Assembly: GCA_963765135.1 (NCBI GenBank)
Contig: CAVXUX010000002.1
Coordinates: forward strand, 1-64,000
Source: JACVRW01 sp963765135
Lineage (GTDB): Bacteria > Actinomycetota > Thermoleophilia > Solirubrobacterales > Thermoleophilaceae
Length of the DNA: 64,000 nucleotides
Direction of reading: 5' to 3'
Shown piece after piece: positions 38,197 to 46,454 of the stretch. Both the position numbers and the translations under genes were made by a program. The notes beneath the pieces are model-generated. The model was given only the letters and a program-made list of their open reading frames with translations, did no database searches and was not told where the DNA came from. How positions within the stretch are numbered: the first letter of the stretch is position 1; every line of letters starts with the position of its first letter.

Positions 38197-38963
38197 TCAA
38201 ACCAGCCGGGCGAGCGCCTCGTCCAACCCGATGCGCCGGTAGGTCTCGACCGGCACGCCGTCCTCGATGAGCCCCTCTCGCGCGCGCTTGATACGGCTGC
38301 GGAGCTCGCGCGGGATCTCGTCGCCGCGCGCCGCGATCTCGTCGGCGCGGTCGCCTGCGCCGCGAGCACGCAGCTCCGCCGCGCGCTGCTCTGGATCGAG
38401 CGTGGTGTTGACGTAGCCCTCGACCACCGCGTTGGTGGCCACGCGCACGTCGCCGTCGGTAACGCGCCCCGATGGCGAGTAGGCGAGGCAGCTCGTGATG
38501 CGGGCGCGGGCGCTCGCCAGCTCCTCGGCACCGAGCTCCGCATCGCCCGGCTCGCCCTCCTCTACCACCAGCCGCGTGATCGCGCGGTCGTTGACGGCCC
38601 GCAGCACCTCCTGCGCTCGGCCGGCACGACCACGTCCTTGTGCGCGGGCCAGATGTCCAGGCGCGAGTGATCCCCAAACGGCTCCCCGGCGTGGAAGAGG
38701 TAGTAGTCGGGATAGATGAAGAAATCCGGACCGCGGGCGCGCTGGGTGTCGTAGAAGGCCGTGATGGCAGCGGTGATGAGCGCGCTGGCTCCCAGGCCCC
38801 CACCCGGCCGGCAGATGATCACACCGAGCCGATCGTGCTCACCGAAGCCGTCGAGCAGGTCGATCAGCCGCGCCCGTCGGCCGGCCACTCTTATCTCGAA
38901 CATCGAACTGCTCAGCTCCCGCGCCGAATGCACTCGCCGGCCCCCTCGACACGTCTGGTCCAT
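38197..38963 (-). CDS. conserved protein of unknown function in the betaine regulon (one frameshift)
   Basis: About 250 residues from ATG 38963 or ATG 38903. The N-terminal half has RARLIDLLDGFGEHDRLGVI followed by an RPGGGLGASALITAAI glycine-rich segment and FFIYPDYYLFHAGEPFGDHS. After a frame change near 38600 the second half reads AVNDRAITRLVVEEGEPG, SARARITSCLAYSPSGRV and TNAVVEGYVNTTLDPEQRAA, then a charged C-terminal helix. No signal peptide or membrane helix. I do not recognise the family. It is divergently paired with the GMC dehydrogenase over one operator and precedes the demethylation operon, so a role in choline/betaine or C1 metabolism is likely, but undefined. Confidence 0.6.
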
Positions 38964-38964
38964 A

Positions 38965-38976
38965 GTGATATATCAC
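38965..38976. promoter_or_regulatory. GTGATATATCAC operator in a 20-bp divergent promoter
   Basis: Perfect 12-bp palindrome containing TGATATATCA. It lies 2 bp from the ATG of the minus-strand unknown gene and 8 bp from the GTG of the plus-strand GMC dehydrogenase. With so little space, at least one of the two mRNAs must be leaderless or start inside the site. Confidence 0.75.
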
Positions 38977-38983
38977 GCCGCCA

Positions 38984-40660
38984 GTGACCGAGCACGTGGA
39001 CTTCGTGATCGTCGGCGGCGGGTCGGCGGGGAGCGCTCTCGCCAACCGGCTGTCGGCGGATCCGAGCAACAGCGTGTTGGTGCTCGAGGCGGGGCGGCCG
39101 GACTGGTGGTTCGACGTGTTCATCCACATGCCCGCCGCACTGGCGTTCCCGATCGGCAGTCGGTTCTACGACTGGAAGTACGAGTCGGAGCCCGAGCCCC
39201 ACATGGGCGGCCGGCGCGTCTACCACGCGCGCGGGAAGGTGCTGGGCGGGTCGAGCAGCATCAACGGGATGATCTTCCAGCGCGGGAACCCGCTGGACTA
39301 CGAGCGCTGGTCCTCTGACCCGGGCATGGAGACCTGGGACCACGCGCACTGCCTGCCCTACTTCAAGCGCATGGAGAACTGTCTCGCCGCGGCTGTCGAC
39401 GATCCCTTCCGCGGGCACGACGGCCCGCTCGTACTGGAGCGCGGCCCGGCGAAGGGCCCGCTCTTCGACGCGTTCTTTGCGGCGGTTCAGCAGGCCGGCT
39501 ATCCGCTCACGGACGACGTGAACGGCTACCGCCAGGAGGGGTTCGCGGCCTTCGACCGCAACGTGCACGACGGTCGGCGGCTGTCGGCCGCGCGGGCGTA
39601 CCTGCACCCGGTGATGAACCGGCCCAACCTCAAAGTCGAGACGTTCGCCCTTGCCACGAAGATCGTCTTCGAAGGCAACCGCGCGGTTGGCGTGGAGTAC
39701 GCGCGGCCGGGCCGGCGCGGGCGCTCCGTGCGCGCCGGCGAGGTCCTCCTCTGCGGCGGCGCCATCAACTCGCCCCAGCTGCTTCAGATCTCCGGCGTGG
39801 GCGCGGCCGACGAGCTGCGGGCACTCGGGATCGACGTCGTGCACGACCTGCCCGGCGTCGGCGAGAACCTGCAAGACCACCTCGAGGTGTACGTGCAGCA
39901 CTCGGCCAAACAGCCAGTGTCGATGGCGCCGTACTTCGCGATGCGCCGCCGGCCGGCGGTGGGACTGCAATGGCTGCTGCGCAAAAGCGGGCCGGGCGCG
40001 ACCAACCACTTCGAGGCGGGCGGGTTCGTACGCAGCAACGACGAGGTGAAGTACCCGAACCTGATGTACCACTTCCTGCCGATCGCGGTGCGCTACGACG
40101 GGACGCTGCCGCCGGGCGGGGGCGGGCACGGCTACCAGGTGCACGTGGGTCCGATGTACTCGGACGTGCGGGGGAGCGTGAAGGCGGTGTCGGCGGACCC
40201 GCGGACGAAGCCGGCGCTGCGGTTCAACTACCTGTCGACGGAGAACGACCGGCGCGAGTGGATCGAGGCGATCCGGGTCACGCGCAAGATCCTGGCGCAG
40301 CCGGCGTGGGCGGAGCTGGACGGCGGCGAGCTGTCACCGGGGGCGGCGGTCGAGACGGACGAGGAGATCCTGAAGTGGGTGGGCGCGGACGCCGAAACGG
40401 CGCTGCACCCGTCGTGCACGTGCCGGATGGGAACGGACCCGCAGTCGGTGGTCGACCCCCTCACGATGAAGGTGCACGGCGTAGAGGGACTGCGCGTGGT
40501 GGACGCCTCGGTATTCCCCTACGTAACCAACGGAAACATCTACGCACCGGTGATGATGACCGCGGAGAAGTCCGCCGACCTGATCCTGGGCAAAACCCCC
40601 CTGGCGGCGGAGCCGGTCGAGTTCTACCGGCACGGCCAGGAGCGGGCTGGCACAATCTGA
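38984..40660 (+). CDS. GMC-family oxidoreductase, choline-dehydrogenase-like
   Basis: 558 residues, intact, from GTG 38984. FAD site DFVIVGGGSAGSALANRLS (residues 5-23), GMC signature GKVLGGSSSINGMIFQRGNP, second signature GAINSPQLLQISGVG, and the catalytic C-terminal HPSCTCRMG with His475 (usual Gly is Cys here) and VTNGNIYAPVMMTAEK (Asn). This is the BetA/alcohol-dehydrogenase branch. With the ALDH in the same regulon it would convert choline to betaine aldehyde. The regulon operator is 8 bp upstream. Confidence 0.88.
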   Translation: MTEHVDFVIVGGGSAGSALANRLSADPSNSVLVLEAGRPDWWFDVFIHMPAALAFPIGSRFYDWKYESEPEPHMGGRRVYHARGKVLGGSSSINGMIFQRGNPLDYERWSSDPGMETWDHAHCLPYFKRMENCLAAAVDDPFRGHDGPLVLERGPAKGPLFDAFFAAVQQAGYPLTDDVNGYRQEGFAAFDRNVHDGRRLSAARAYLHPVMNRPNLKVETFALATKIVFEGNRAVGVEYARPGRRGRSVRAGEVLLCGGAINSPQLLQISGVGAADELRALGIDVVHDLPGVGENLQDHLEVYVQHSAKQPVSMAPYFAMRRRPAVGLQWLLRKSGPGATNHFEAGGFVRSNDEVKYPNLMYHFLPIAVRYDGTLPPGGGGHGYQVHVGPMYSDVRGSVKAVSADPRTKPALRFNYLSTENDRREWIEAIRVTRKILAQPAWAELDGGELSPGAAVETDEEILKWVGADAETALHPSCTCRMGTDPQSVVDPLTMKVHGVEGLRVVDASVFPYVTNGNIYAPVMMTAEKSADLILGKTPLAAEPVEFYRHGQERAGTI

Positions 40661-40663
40661 GCC

Positions 40664-41590
40664 GTCAAAGCTCTTGCCTTAGCAGCCACTTTCGTTGGGA
40701 CCCTCGCGTTTGCGCCCGGCCGCGCCGGCGCAGAGTCGCGTTGTTCACCTACTCGCCGGCCAGCCGCTCACCGGCGAGACCGTCACGTTCACGTCCCGAG
40801 CGGGGCCGGCAGCATCACCTGGGACCTCGACGGCGACGGCATCATGTGACGACGCCAGCGGCGACGTCAGCGACGCAAGTCTTCCCGACGGCTGGGGCTA
40901 CGCGGTCACGCATCTGCGTGAACGTTGACGCGATCGTCCAGCGCCAGGACGTCACCGTCGGCAACCGCGCCGCCCGTCGCCGCCTTCGACTACGCCCCCA
41001 AGCCCCCGTCGCGCGCGAGCTGGTGACGCTTCAGCTCGACCGCCTCCGATCCCGATGGGCCGATCGTCCTCCAGGAGTGGGATCTCGATGGCGATGGTGT
41101 CTTTCGACGATGCCACGGGGGAGACGGCGCTCTCGTTCTGGCGCCGCGCCGGCACGCTATCCGGTTTCCCTGCGCGTCACCGACCGCGATGGGGCCACTG
41201 CCGTTGCGCAGCGTCGGTGGTCATCGATCCGCGTCCGCTCGGCGTTCTCAGTCCCACGCCTCTGGTGCGGATCGTTGGTAGTTCCCACCGCCACCGGCGC
41301 GCATCTCGAACTTCGTCGCCGTCAGCGCGCCCAAGGGCACGCACGTCGGTGTGCGCTGCAAGGGTGGCAACTGCCCGTACAAGCACAAGCGGTTCACCTC
41401 CAAGGGCAAGCGCGTGATCCTCAGGAAGCTCGCGCGCACGTATCGGGAGGGCACCATCATCGAGGTCCGGATCACGAAGTCGGAGACGATCGGCAAGTTC
41501 ACCCGCCTGCGCATCCGGGCCGGCGACAACCCTGCCCGCCTGGACCGGTGCCTGCGGCCGGGCAGACCCAATAAGCCGTTCACCTGCTAG
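40664..41590 (+). pseudogene. degenerate secreted PKD-domain protein
   Basis: A signal-peptide-like start (ALALAATFVGTLAFAP, from about 40668, no clear start codon) leads to PKD-type text in different frames: GETVTFTS (about 40773), SITWDLDGDGI (40812-40845), a second copy with GPIVLQEWDLDGDGVF near 41055-41104, PVSLRVTDRDGATAVAQR near 41160-41210. A final beta-rich C-terminal region, KGGNCPYKHKRFTSKGKRVI onward, stays open to the stop at 41590. The order (PKD, PKD, Ig-like tail with basic residues) matches secreted Thermoleophilia proteins. At least six frame changes make it non-coding as it stands, either from errors or decay. Confidence 0.5.
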
Positions 41591-42920
41591 TCAGAGCGGC
41601 GGCTCCCTCGCTGGCCAGGGCTCGACCGGCGGGTAGTCGCGGTGACCACGGTCTCGATCGCGTCGACGACCTTTTCGAAGGCCTCGAGGTAACGCTCCAT
41701 CAGGAAGGCGGGCTGGCAGAAGATCGGCTCCTCGGCCGTCCCGAGCACGATCGAGCACTCCAGCAGCCGCGCAGTCTCGGGGTGCTCGGCGTTGTCCCAC
41801 GGTGCGATCGGCAGGAGATCCGTCGTTGGCTGCCAGGGCCCGAGCGGGCGCCGGAACAGCGGCTGGGCGGGGAGCGGGAGAAGCTGCCAGAGGGAGCGCG
41901 CGACGCCTTCGCGCTGGAGGGCGTGGAGGAGGCGATCTCGCAGTTCGAGCGGCGGCGCCCGAGAAGCCGAGCGCGTCCGGGGTCGATTCTGATCCGGTAG
42001 CGGTAGAACACGCACGTTCGGTCCTCGGGGATCTCCGGCGGCACGAACCCCGGCAGCTCGGCCAGGCCGCGCGTGAGGATCTCGGCGTTGCGCTGCGCCG
42101 TAGCCACGTAGCGGTCGAGCCGCCGCAGGCCGGACCGGGCCAGCGCGGCGGTCAATTCATGGGCGCGGTAGTTCCAGCCCAGCCCATGAGACCAATACGC
42201 CCGGTACTGGCCAGGTCCGGTGGGCGGCGTGTCCTCGCCGAAGATCGCCAGCCGCCGCGCGGTCCGCAGGGCCGTCTCGTCGTCGGTTACGAACAGCCCG
42301 CCCTCGCCTGCCGCCAGCAACTTCGAGCCATTCAGGCTGAAGGCGGCTGCGTGGCCGAGCCGGCCCACCGGCACTCCGCGATACATCGCGCCATGTGCTT
42401 GAGCAGCGTCCTCGATCACCGGAAGACCGTGCCGGGCGGCGATCGCGCGGATCTCGTCCATGTCCGCCGGCAATCCGTGTGCGTGCACCGGCATCACGGC
42501 GCGGGTGCGCTCGGTGACGCGCTCCTCGATCAGGCGAGGGTCGAGCGTGTACGTGCGTGGATCGATGTCGCAGAACACGGGGACGGCGCCTGCCTGGAGA
42601 ACCGCCATCGGCGTCGCCACGAAGCTGAAGGCGGGCACGATCACCTCGTCGCCCGCTCGGACGCCCGCCGCGACCACAGCGCAGTGCAGCGCGGCCGTCC
42701 CGCTGTTGGTGAGCAACGCGAAGCGGGCGCCGACATACGCGGCCCACTCGCGTTCGAGCTCGACCGTCTCCGGGGCGTTTGGGCCGTACAGCTCGCCGCT
42801 GTCGAGCACTCGCGCCAGTGCAGCTCGGTCGGAGTCGGTGATCTGCGGCCACCGGACGTGGCTGCCCGGTGCGACCGCCGGCGGGCCGCCCGCGATGGCG
42901 AGGCGGACAGCCGTCCTCAT
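41587..42920 (-). CDS. DegT/DnrJ/EryC1 PLP-dependent aminotransferase (one frameshift)
   Basis: About 440 residues, last gene of the cyclitol operon. Family markers: PNAPETVELEREWAAYVGAR, LLTNSGTAALHCAVVAAG, EVIVPAFSFVATPMAV, VIEDAAQAHGAMY and the PLP-binding Lys in FSLNGSKLLAAGEGGLF. After a frame change near 41970 the C-terminal region AEEPIFCQPAFLMERYLEAF follows. These enzymes aminate keto-sugars or ketocyclitols (AHBA synthase and 2-deoxy-scyllo-inosose aminotransferase are relatives). Its start overlaps the dehydrogenase stop in ATGA. Confidence 0.85.
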
Positions 42921-43849
42921 CGGACGGAGGCTTCGGCTGCGAGCACCGGCGCGCCGGTCGCAGCGGACCGGCGCGCCAGCAGGGCCAGTCGGAGGGCGGC
43001 GACGGCATCCTCACCGTCGGCGCCGTGCGAGTCCGCACCGGCCACGACCTTGGCGAAGTCCTCGAGCTCGGCGACGTACGCGGCCGCGTGGCGCTCCGCG
43101 TGGTCGGCCGGAAGCGGCAACAGCGCCTGGCCGTCCCGCAGCAGCTGGGTCCCCGACGCCCTTCCCAGCCGCATCGTCGCCCGCGTCCCGACCAGCTCGG
43201 CCGAGCACTCGAAGCCGTAGGCCGCACGGCGGCTCACGTCGATCAGGCCGAGAGCGCCGCTCTCGAAGCGCAGCGAGATGCACGCCGCGCCGGGGCGCTC
43301 CCACGCGTGCAGCTCGGCCACCTCGCCGCCCAGCCACCGGGCCGCGTCGAGGTCGTGGACCGCGACGTCGACGAACAGGTCGCCCAGCGAGCCGCTCGGC
43401 TCGGCCGGGTTGCGATGCGAGCACCGGAACAGCGTGAGGTCGCCCAGCGAGCCGCTTCGCAGCGCGCACGCCAGCGCGAGCCAGTCCGGGTCGAAGCGGC
43501 GCTGGAAGCCCACCTGCAGTCGCACTTCGCGCGCGGCCTCGACGGCGCGCCGCGCGTCCTCGACCGTGAACCCGAGCGGCTTCTCGCAGAACACGTCGAC
43601 GCCGGCGGCCGCCGCGCGCGAGACCAGCTCCGCGTGCAGCGCCGTGGGCGCGGCGATCACTACACCGCGGGCCTGCGGCAGCAGCTCGTCCAGCGAGGTG
43701 GACCAGGGCACGCCGTGCCGGTCGCCGACCGCCCGTGCGACCGACTCCACCGCGTCCACCACCCCGGCCAGGCGCATGCGGCTCGCGAGGTTCGCGGCGT
43801 GCAGCCGCCCGATGCGGCCGAGGCCGACGACGATCACCGATTTGCCCAC
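42917..43849 (-). CDS. Gfo/Idh/MocA-family oxidoreductase
   Basis: 310 residues from GTG 43849. Rossmann start SVIVVGLGRIGRLHAANLAS, CEKPLGFTVEDARRAVEAAR (the family's EKP motif) and DVAVHDLDAARWLGGEV with the catalytic His/Asp pattern. Family members oxidise or reduce sugars and inositols with NAD(P). Next to an IolE/IolD-like pair an inositol-type substrate is natural. It overlaps the VOC gene by 16 bp. Confidence 0.87.
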   Translation of the reverse strand: MGKSVIVVGLGRIGRLHAANLASRMRLAGVVDAVESVARAVGDRHGVPWSTSLDELLPQARGVVIAAPTALHAELVSRAAAAGVDVFCEKPLGFTVEDARRAVEAAREVRLQVGFQRRFDPDWLALACALRSGSLGDLTLFRCSHRNPAEPSGSLGDLFVDVAVHDLDAARWLGGEVAELHAWERPGAACISLRFESGALGLIDVSRRAAYGFECSAELVGTRATMRLGRASGTQLLRDGQALLPLPADHAERHAAAYVAELEDFAKVVAGADSHGADGEDAVAALRLALLARRSAATGAPVLAAEASVR

Positions 43850-44276
43850 GTCCGTTCGTGGCTGTGCGAGTACAGCTCGATCGGGTTGCCGAAGGGTCCT
43901 CGCAGTAACAGGTGCGATAGGGCTCGCCCGGGAACAGCTCCCAAACGCGCGAGGTGCGCCGGCCGACCCGCGCGGCGACCGCCTCCACGTCGCCGACGGC
44001 GAAGCAGACGTGGAAGATCCCCGCTCGCCAATCGTCGGGCGGCGCACCGAACTCGAACAGCTCCAGGGCTACGCCGTTGGCGCCGGCCAGGTGCGCTTGG
44101 CGGAAGCGGTCGAAGCCGGGCCCGAAGACGTCGGCCGCGACCGCTCCGCCATGACCGTCGCCGGCCCGCACCTCGACGACCGCCCCGATCGGCTCGAGGC
44201 CGAGCACGTCGCCGTACCAGCGCACCGCCCGGTCGAGGTCGGTCACCGTCACCCCCACGTGGGCGACCGCCGTCAT
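43834..44276 (-). CDS. VOC-superfamily (glyoxalase-like) protein (one frameshift)
   Basis: About 147 residues. Start MTAVAHVGVTVTDLDRAVRW, the first metal His in AHVGV, then GVALELFEFGAPPDDW and GIFHVCFAVGDVEAVAARV (second His). After a frame change near 43905, RTCYCEDPFGNPIELYSH supplies the last metal Glu. One VOC module with the full metal set; possibly an epimerase, dioxygenase or dehydratase of the cyclitol path. It overlaps the cyclase gene in ATGA. Confidence 0.75.
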
Positions 44277-45448
44277 CTCGGCACGCGGATTCCGCAGTCG
44301 GCCAGCGCCGCGCACAGCTCGCCGGGCGAGACGTCGTCGGCGATCACCGTCTCGCCCAGGTCGATCGGCAGCACGAACCTGTACCCGCCCCCGCGGATCA
44401 GGCGGATGCGTTCGATCGCGGCGAGCAGCCGGTCGCCGTCGATCGGCGCGGCGAGCTCGTCGGCGGCGGTCGGGAGGCCGACTCGCCGGAGCAGCCCGAG
44501 CACGCGGGAGAGCGTCTCGTCCGACAGCAGCCCGCGGGCCGCCGCCATGCGCGCCTCCACGACCATGCCGAACGCCACGGCCTCGCCGTGCAGCAGGGCG
44601 TCGTAGCCCGTGACCGTCTCGAGCGGATGGGCGAGCGCGTGGCCGAAGCCGAGCGTGCGGCGCGAGTCCCGCTCGAACGGGTCGCGGGCGATCAGCTCGG
44701 CCTTGATCGCGCCCGCGCCGTGCACCAGTCGGGCGAGCGCGTCGGGGTCGGCGGCGAGGATCGCCTCGGCGCTGTCCTCGATCAGGTCCCAGTAGGCGGG
44801 CGAGGCGATGATCGCCTTCTTGATCGACTCCGCCAGCCCGGCGCGCAGCTGCCGGCGGTCGAGCGTGCGGAGGAACGAGACGTCGGAGATCACTCCGCGC
44901 GGCGCGCAGAACCCGCCGATCAGGTTCTTCGCCACCGGGTGGTTCACCGCGAGCTTGCCGCCGATCCCGGCGTCGACCTGCCCGACCAGCGTGGTCGGCA
45001 GGTTCACGTACGGCACGCCGCGCATGTAGCAGCTCGCCACCCAGCCACCCATGTCCACGACGACGCCGCCGCCGAAGGTCACGATCACGTCGCGGCGGGT
45101 CAGCTGGGTTCCGGTCAGCCAGTCGAGCAGCTCGAACGCCTGCGGCAACGTCTTGTGCCGCTCTCCGGCGGGGATCTCCACGACCTCGGGCTCGAAGCCG
45201 GCATCGCCGAGCCCGCGCAGCAGCGCCTCGCCGTGCAGCTCGGCCACGGTCCGGTCGGTGATCACGGCCACGTGGGCGTCGCCGGTCAGCTCGAGCAGAC
45301 GCTCGAGCGTCTCGGGCAGCGACCGCGTGACGGCAATCGGATAGCTGTCGCGCCGCTCACCGCGCCCCTCGACGGGCTGATCGGGCGGAGGGAGGGGAAT
45401 CGCGTCGCGGGTGTGGAGCAGGTGGCGGCTGAGCAGCTCGGTCGACAT
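44273..45448 (-). CDS. dehydroquinate-synthase-like sugar cyclase
   Basis: 391 residues, intact. NAD-binding and catalytic text of the DHQ synthase superfamily: VIVTFGGGVVVDMGGWVAS, RGVPYVNLPTTLVGQVDAGI, GGKLAVNHPVAKNLIGGF, LAESIKKAII (Lys), and metal ligands in LGFGHALAHPLETVTG and LLHGEAVAFGM. The GKLAVN in place of the DHQS GGKTGVN block, and the operon, point to a secondary-metabolism cyclase (2-deoxy-scyllo-inosose, sedoheptulose-7-phosphate or amino-DHQ type) more than to shikimate synthesis. No shikimate genes adjoin. Which sugar phosphate is used cannot be read by eye. Confidence 0.78.
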   Translation of the reverse strand: MSTELLSRHLLHTRDAIPLPPPDQPVEGRGERRDSYPIAVTRSLPETLERLLELTGDAHVAVITDRTVAELHGEALLRGLGDAGFEPEVVEIPAGERHKTLPQAFELLDWLTGTQLTRRDVIVTFGGGVVVDMGGWVASCYMRGVPYVNLPTTLVGQVDAGIGGKLAVNHPVAKNLIGGFCAPRGVISDVSFLRTLDRRQLRAGLAESIKKAIIASPAYWDLIEDSAEAILAADPDALARLVHGAGAIKAELIARDPFERDSRRTLGFGHALAHPLETVTGYDALLHGEAVAFGMVVEARMAAARGLLSDETLSRVLGLLRRVGLPTAADELAAPIDGDRLLAAIERIRLIRGGGYRFVLPIDLGETVIADDVSPGELCAALADCGIRVPR

Positions 45449-46454
45449 GGACCGCGAGTCTGGGCGCGCGGGCGCGCCTCGGGCATCGTCCGATCGGCTC
45501 CCTTAGCGGATCGGACGCGCGGGTCCGATCGGCTGACAGCGCCTCGGGGTTGAGCACGTTCGCCGGCAGCCCGCCGGCGAGCACGCTCTGCACGTCCCGG
45601 GCCAGGGAGCCGAAGACCTGCTCGTTCCAGCGTGCGGTCAGCCCGACCGAGTGCGGGGTGCAGATCACCCGCGGGTCGGCGTAGAGGGGATGCCCGGGCC
45701 TCGGCGGCTCGCTCGGGAATACGTCGAGGGCGACCGCGGACAGCTGCCCGCTGGCCAGGGCGTGGGCGAGGACGTCCTCGCTCTCGACGATCTGCCCACG
45801 CGCCACGTTGACCAGGACCGCGCCCGGCTTGACCCGCGCCAGCAGCCGCCGGTCGACGAGCCCGCGCGTCGCGTCGGTGAGCCCGCAGTGGAGAGTGATC
45901 ACGTCCGCCCGCTCGAGCAGCTCCTCGAGCGGCACCAGCTCCGGCTCGGCGAGCGGGTCGAGGGCGGGGTCGTAGGCGATCGTCTCCATCCCGAGGCCGC
46001 GGCACAGGCGCGCCACGCGCCGCCCGATCGACCCATAGCCGACCACCCCGAGGCAGGCCCCCTCGATGTCGAGCCCCACGACCTCGTAGCGCGACGCCCA
46101 TGCGCCGTGCTCGACCACCGTGCCGAGCTCACGCAGGCGCTTGGCGGCGGCGAGGATCAGCGCCACTGCTCCCTCGGCCACCGGCTGGCTGCCCACGCCC
46201 GGGGCGTAGACGATCGGCACGCCGCAGCGGGTCGCGGCGGCGACGTCGAGGTTGTCGTAGCCGGCGCCCGTGCGCGCGATCGCCCGCAGCTCGGGGAGGG
46301 CGGCGAGTGTCTCGCCGTCCAGCCGCGTTCCGCGCACGATCAGGACCTCCGTCAGCGGCTCGTCGGCGAACGACGCCCGGACGACGATCTCGCCCAGCGG
46401 CGCGAATGCTCGCCGCGCGACGGCGGGGACCTCGGCCGTGGCGACGATCCTCAC
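45357..46454 (-). CDS. D-2-hydroxyacid dehydrogenase (phosphoglycerate-dehydrogenase-like)
   Basis: GTG start at 46454. NAD-binding motif LGVVGYGSIGRRVARLCRGL, catalytic Arg in NVARGQIVESEDVL, Glu in LDVFPSEPPRPGHPLYA and His in CTPHSVGLTARW: the complete D-2-hydroxyacid dehydrogenase active site. The conserved protein ends near 45540 (LPANVLNPEAL). The frame runs on to 45357, across an inverted-repeat stretch and into the cyclase start, so the native stop was probably lost to an indel. Presumably it acts on a hydroxy- or keto-acid produced by ring opening. Confidence 0.8.
   Translation of the reverse strand: MRIVATAEVPAVARRAFAPLGEIVVRASFADEPLTEVLIVRGTRLDGETLAALPELRAIARTGAGYDNLDVAAATRCGVPIVYAPGVGSQPVAEGAVALILAAAKRLRELGTVVEHGAWASRYEVVGLDIEGACLGVVGYGSIGRRVARLCRGLGMETIAYDPALDPLAEPELVPLEELLERADVITLHCGLTDATRGLVDRRLLARVKPGAVLVNVARGQIVESEDVLAHALASGQLSAVALDVFPSEPPRPGHPLYADPRVICTPHSVGLTARWNEQVFGSLARDVQSVLAGGLPANVLNPEALSADRTRASDPLREPIGRCPRRARAPRLAVHVDRAAQPPPAPHPRRDSPPSARSARRGAR
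45488..45530. repeat. three alternating copies of an 8-bp inverted repeat
   Basis: GTCCGATC occurs at 45488-45495 and 45523-45530, and its reverse complement GATCGGAC at 45509-45516. The middle copy can pair with either flank, giving two mutually exclusive hairpins (loops of 13 and 6 nt). The position between the dehydrogenase and the cyclase inside an operon suggests an attenuator or processing site. Confidence 0.45.

Noticed and set aside
44273..45448. Calling the cyclase aroB (3-dehydroquinate synthase)
   Set aside because: The GKLAVN block and cyclitol-type neighbours differ from housekeeping aroB and no shikimate genes adjoin.
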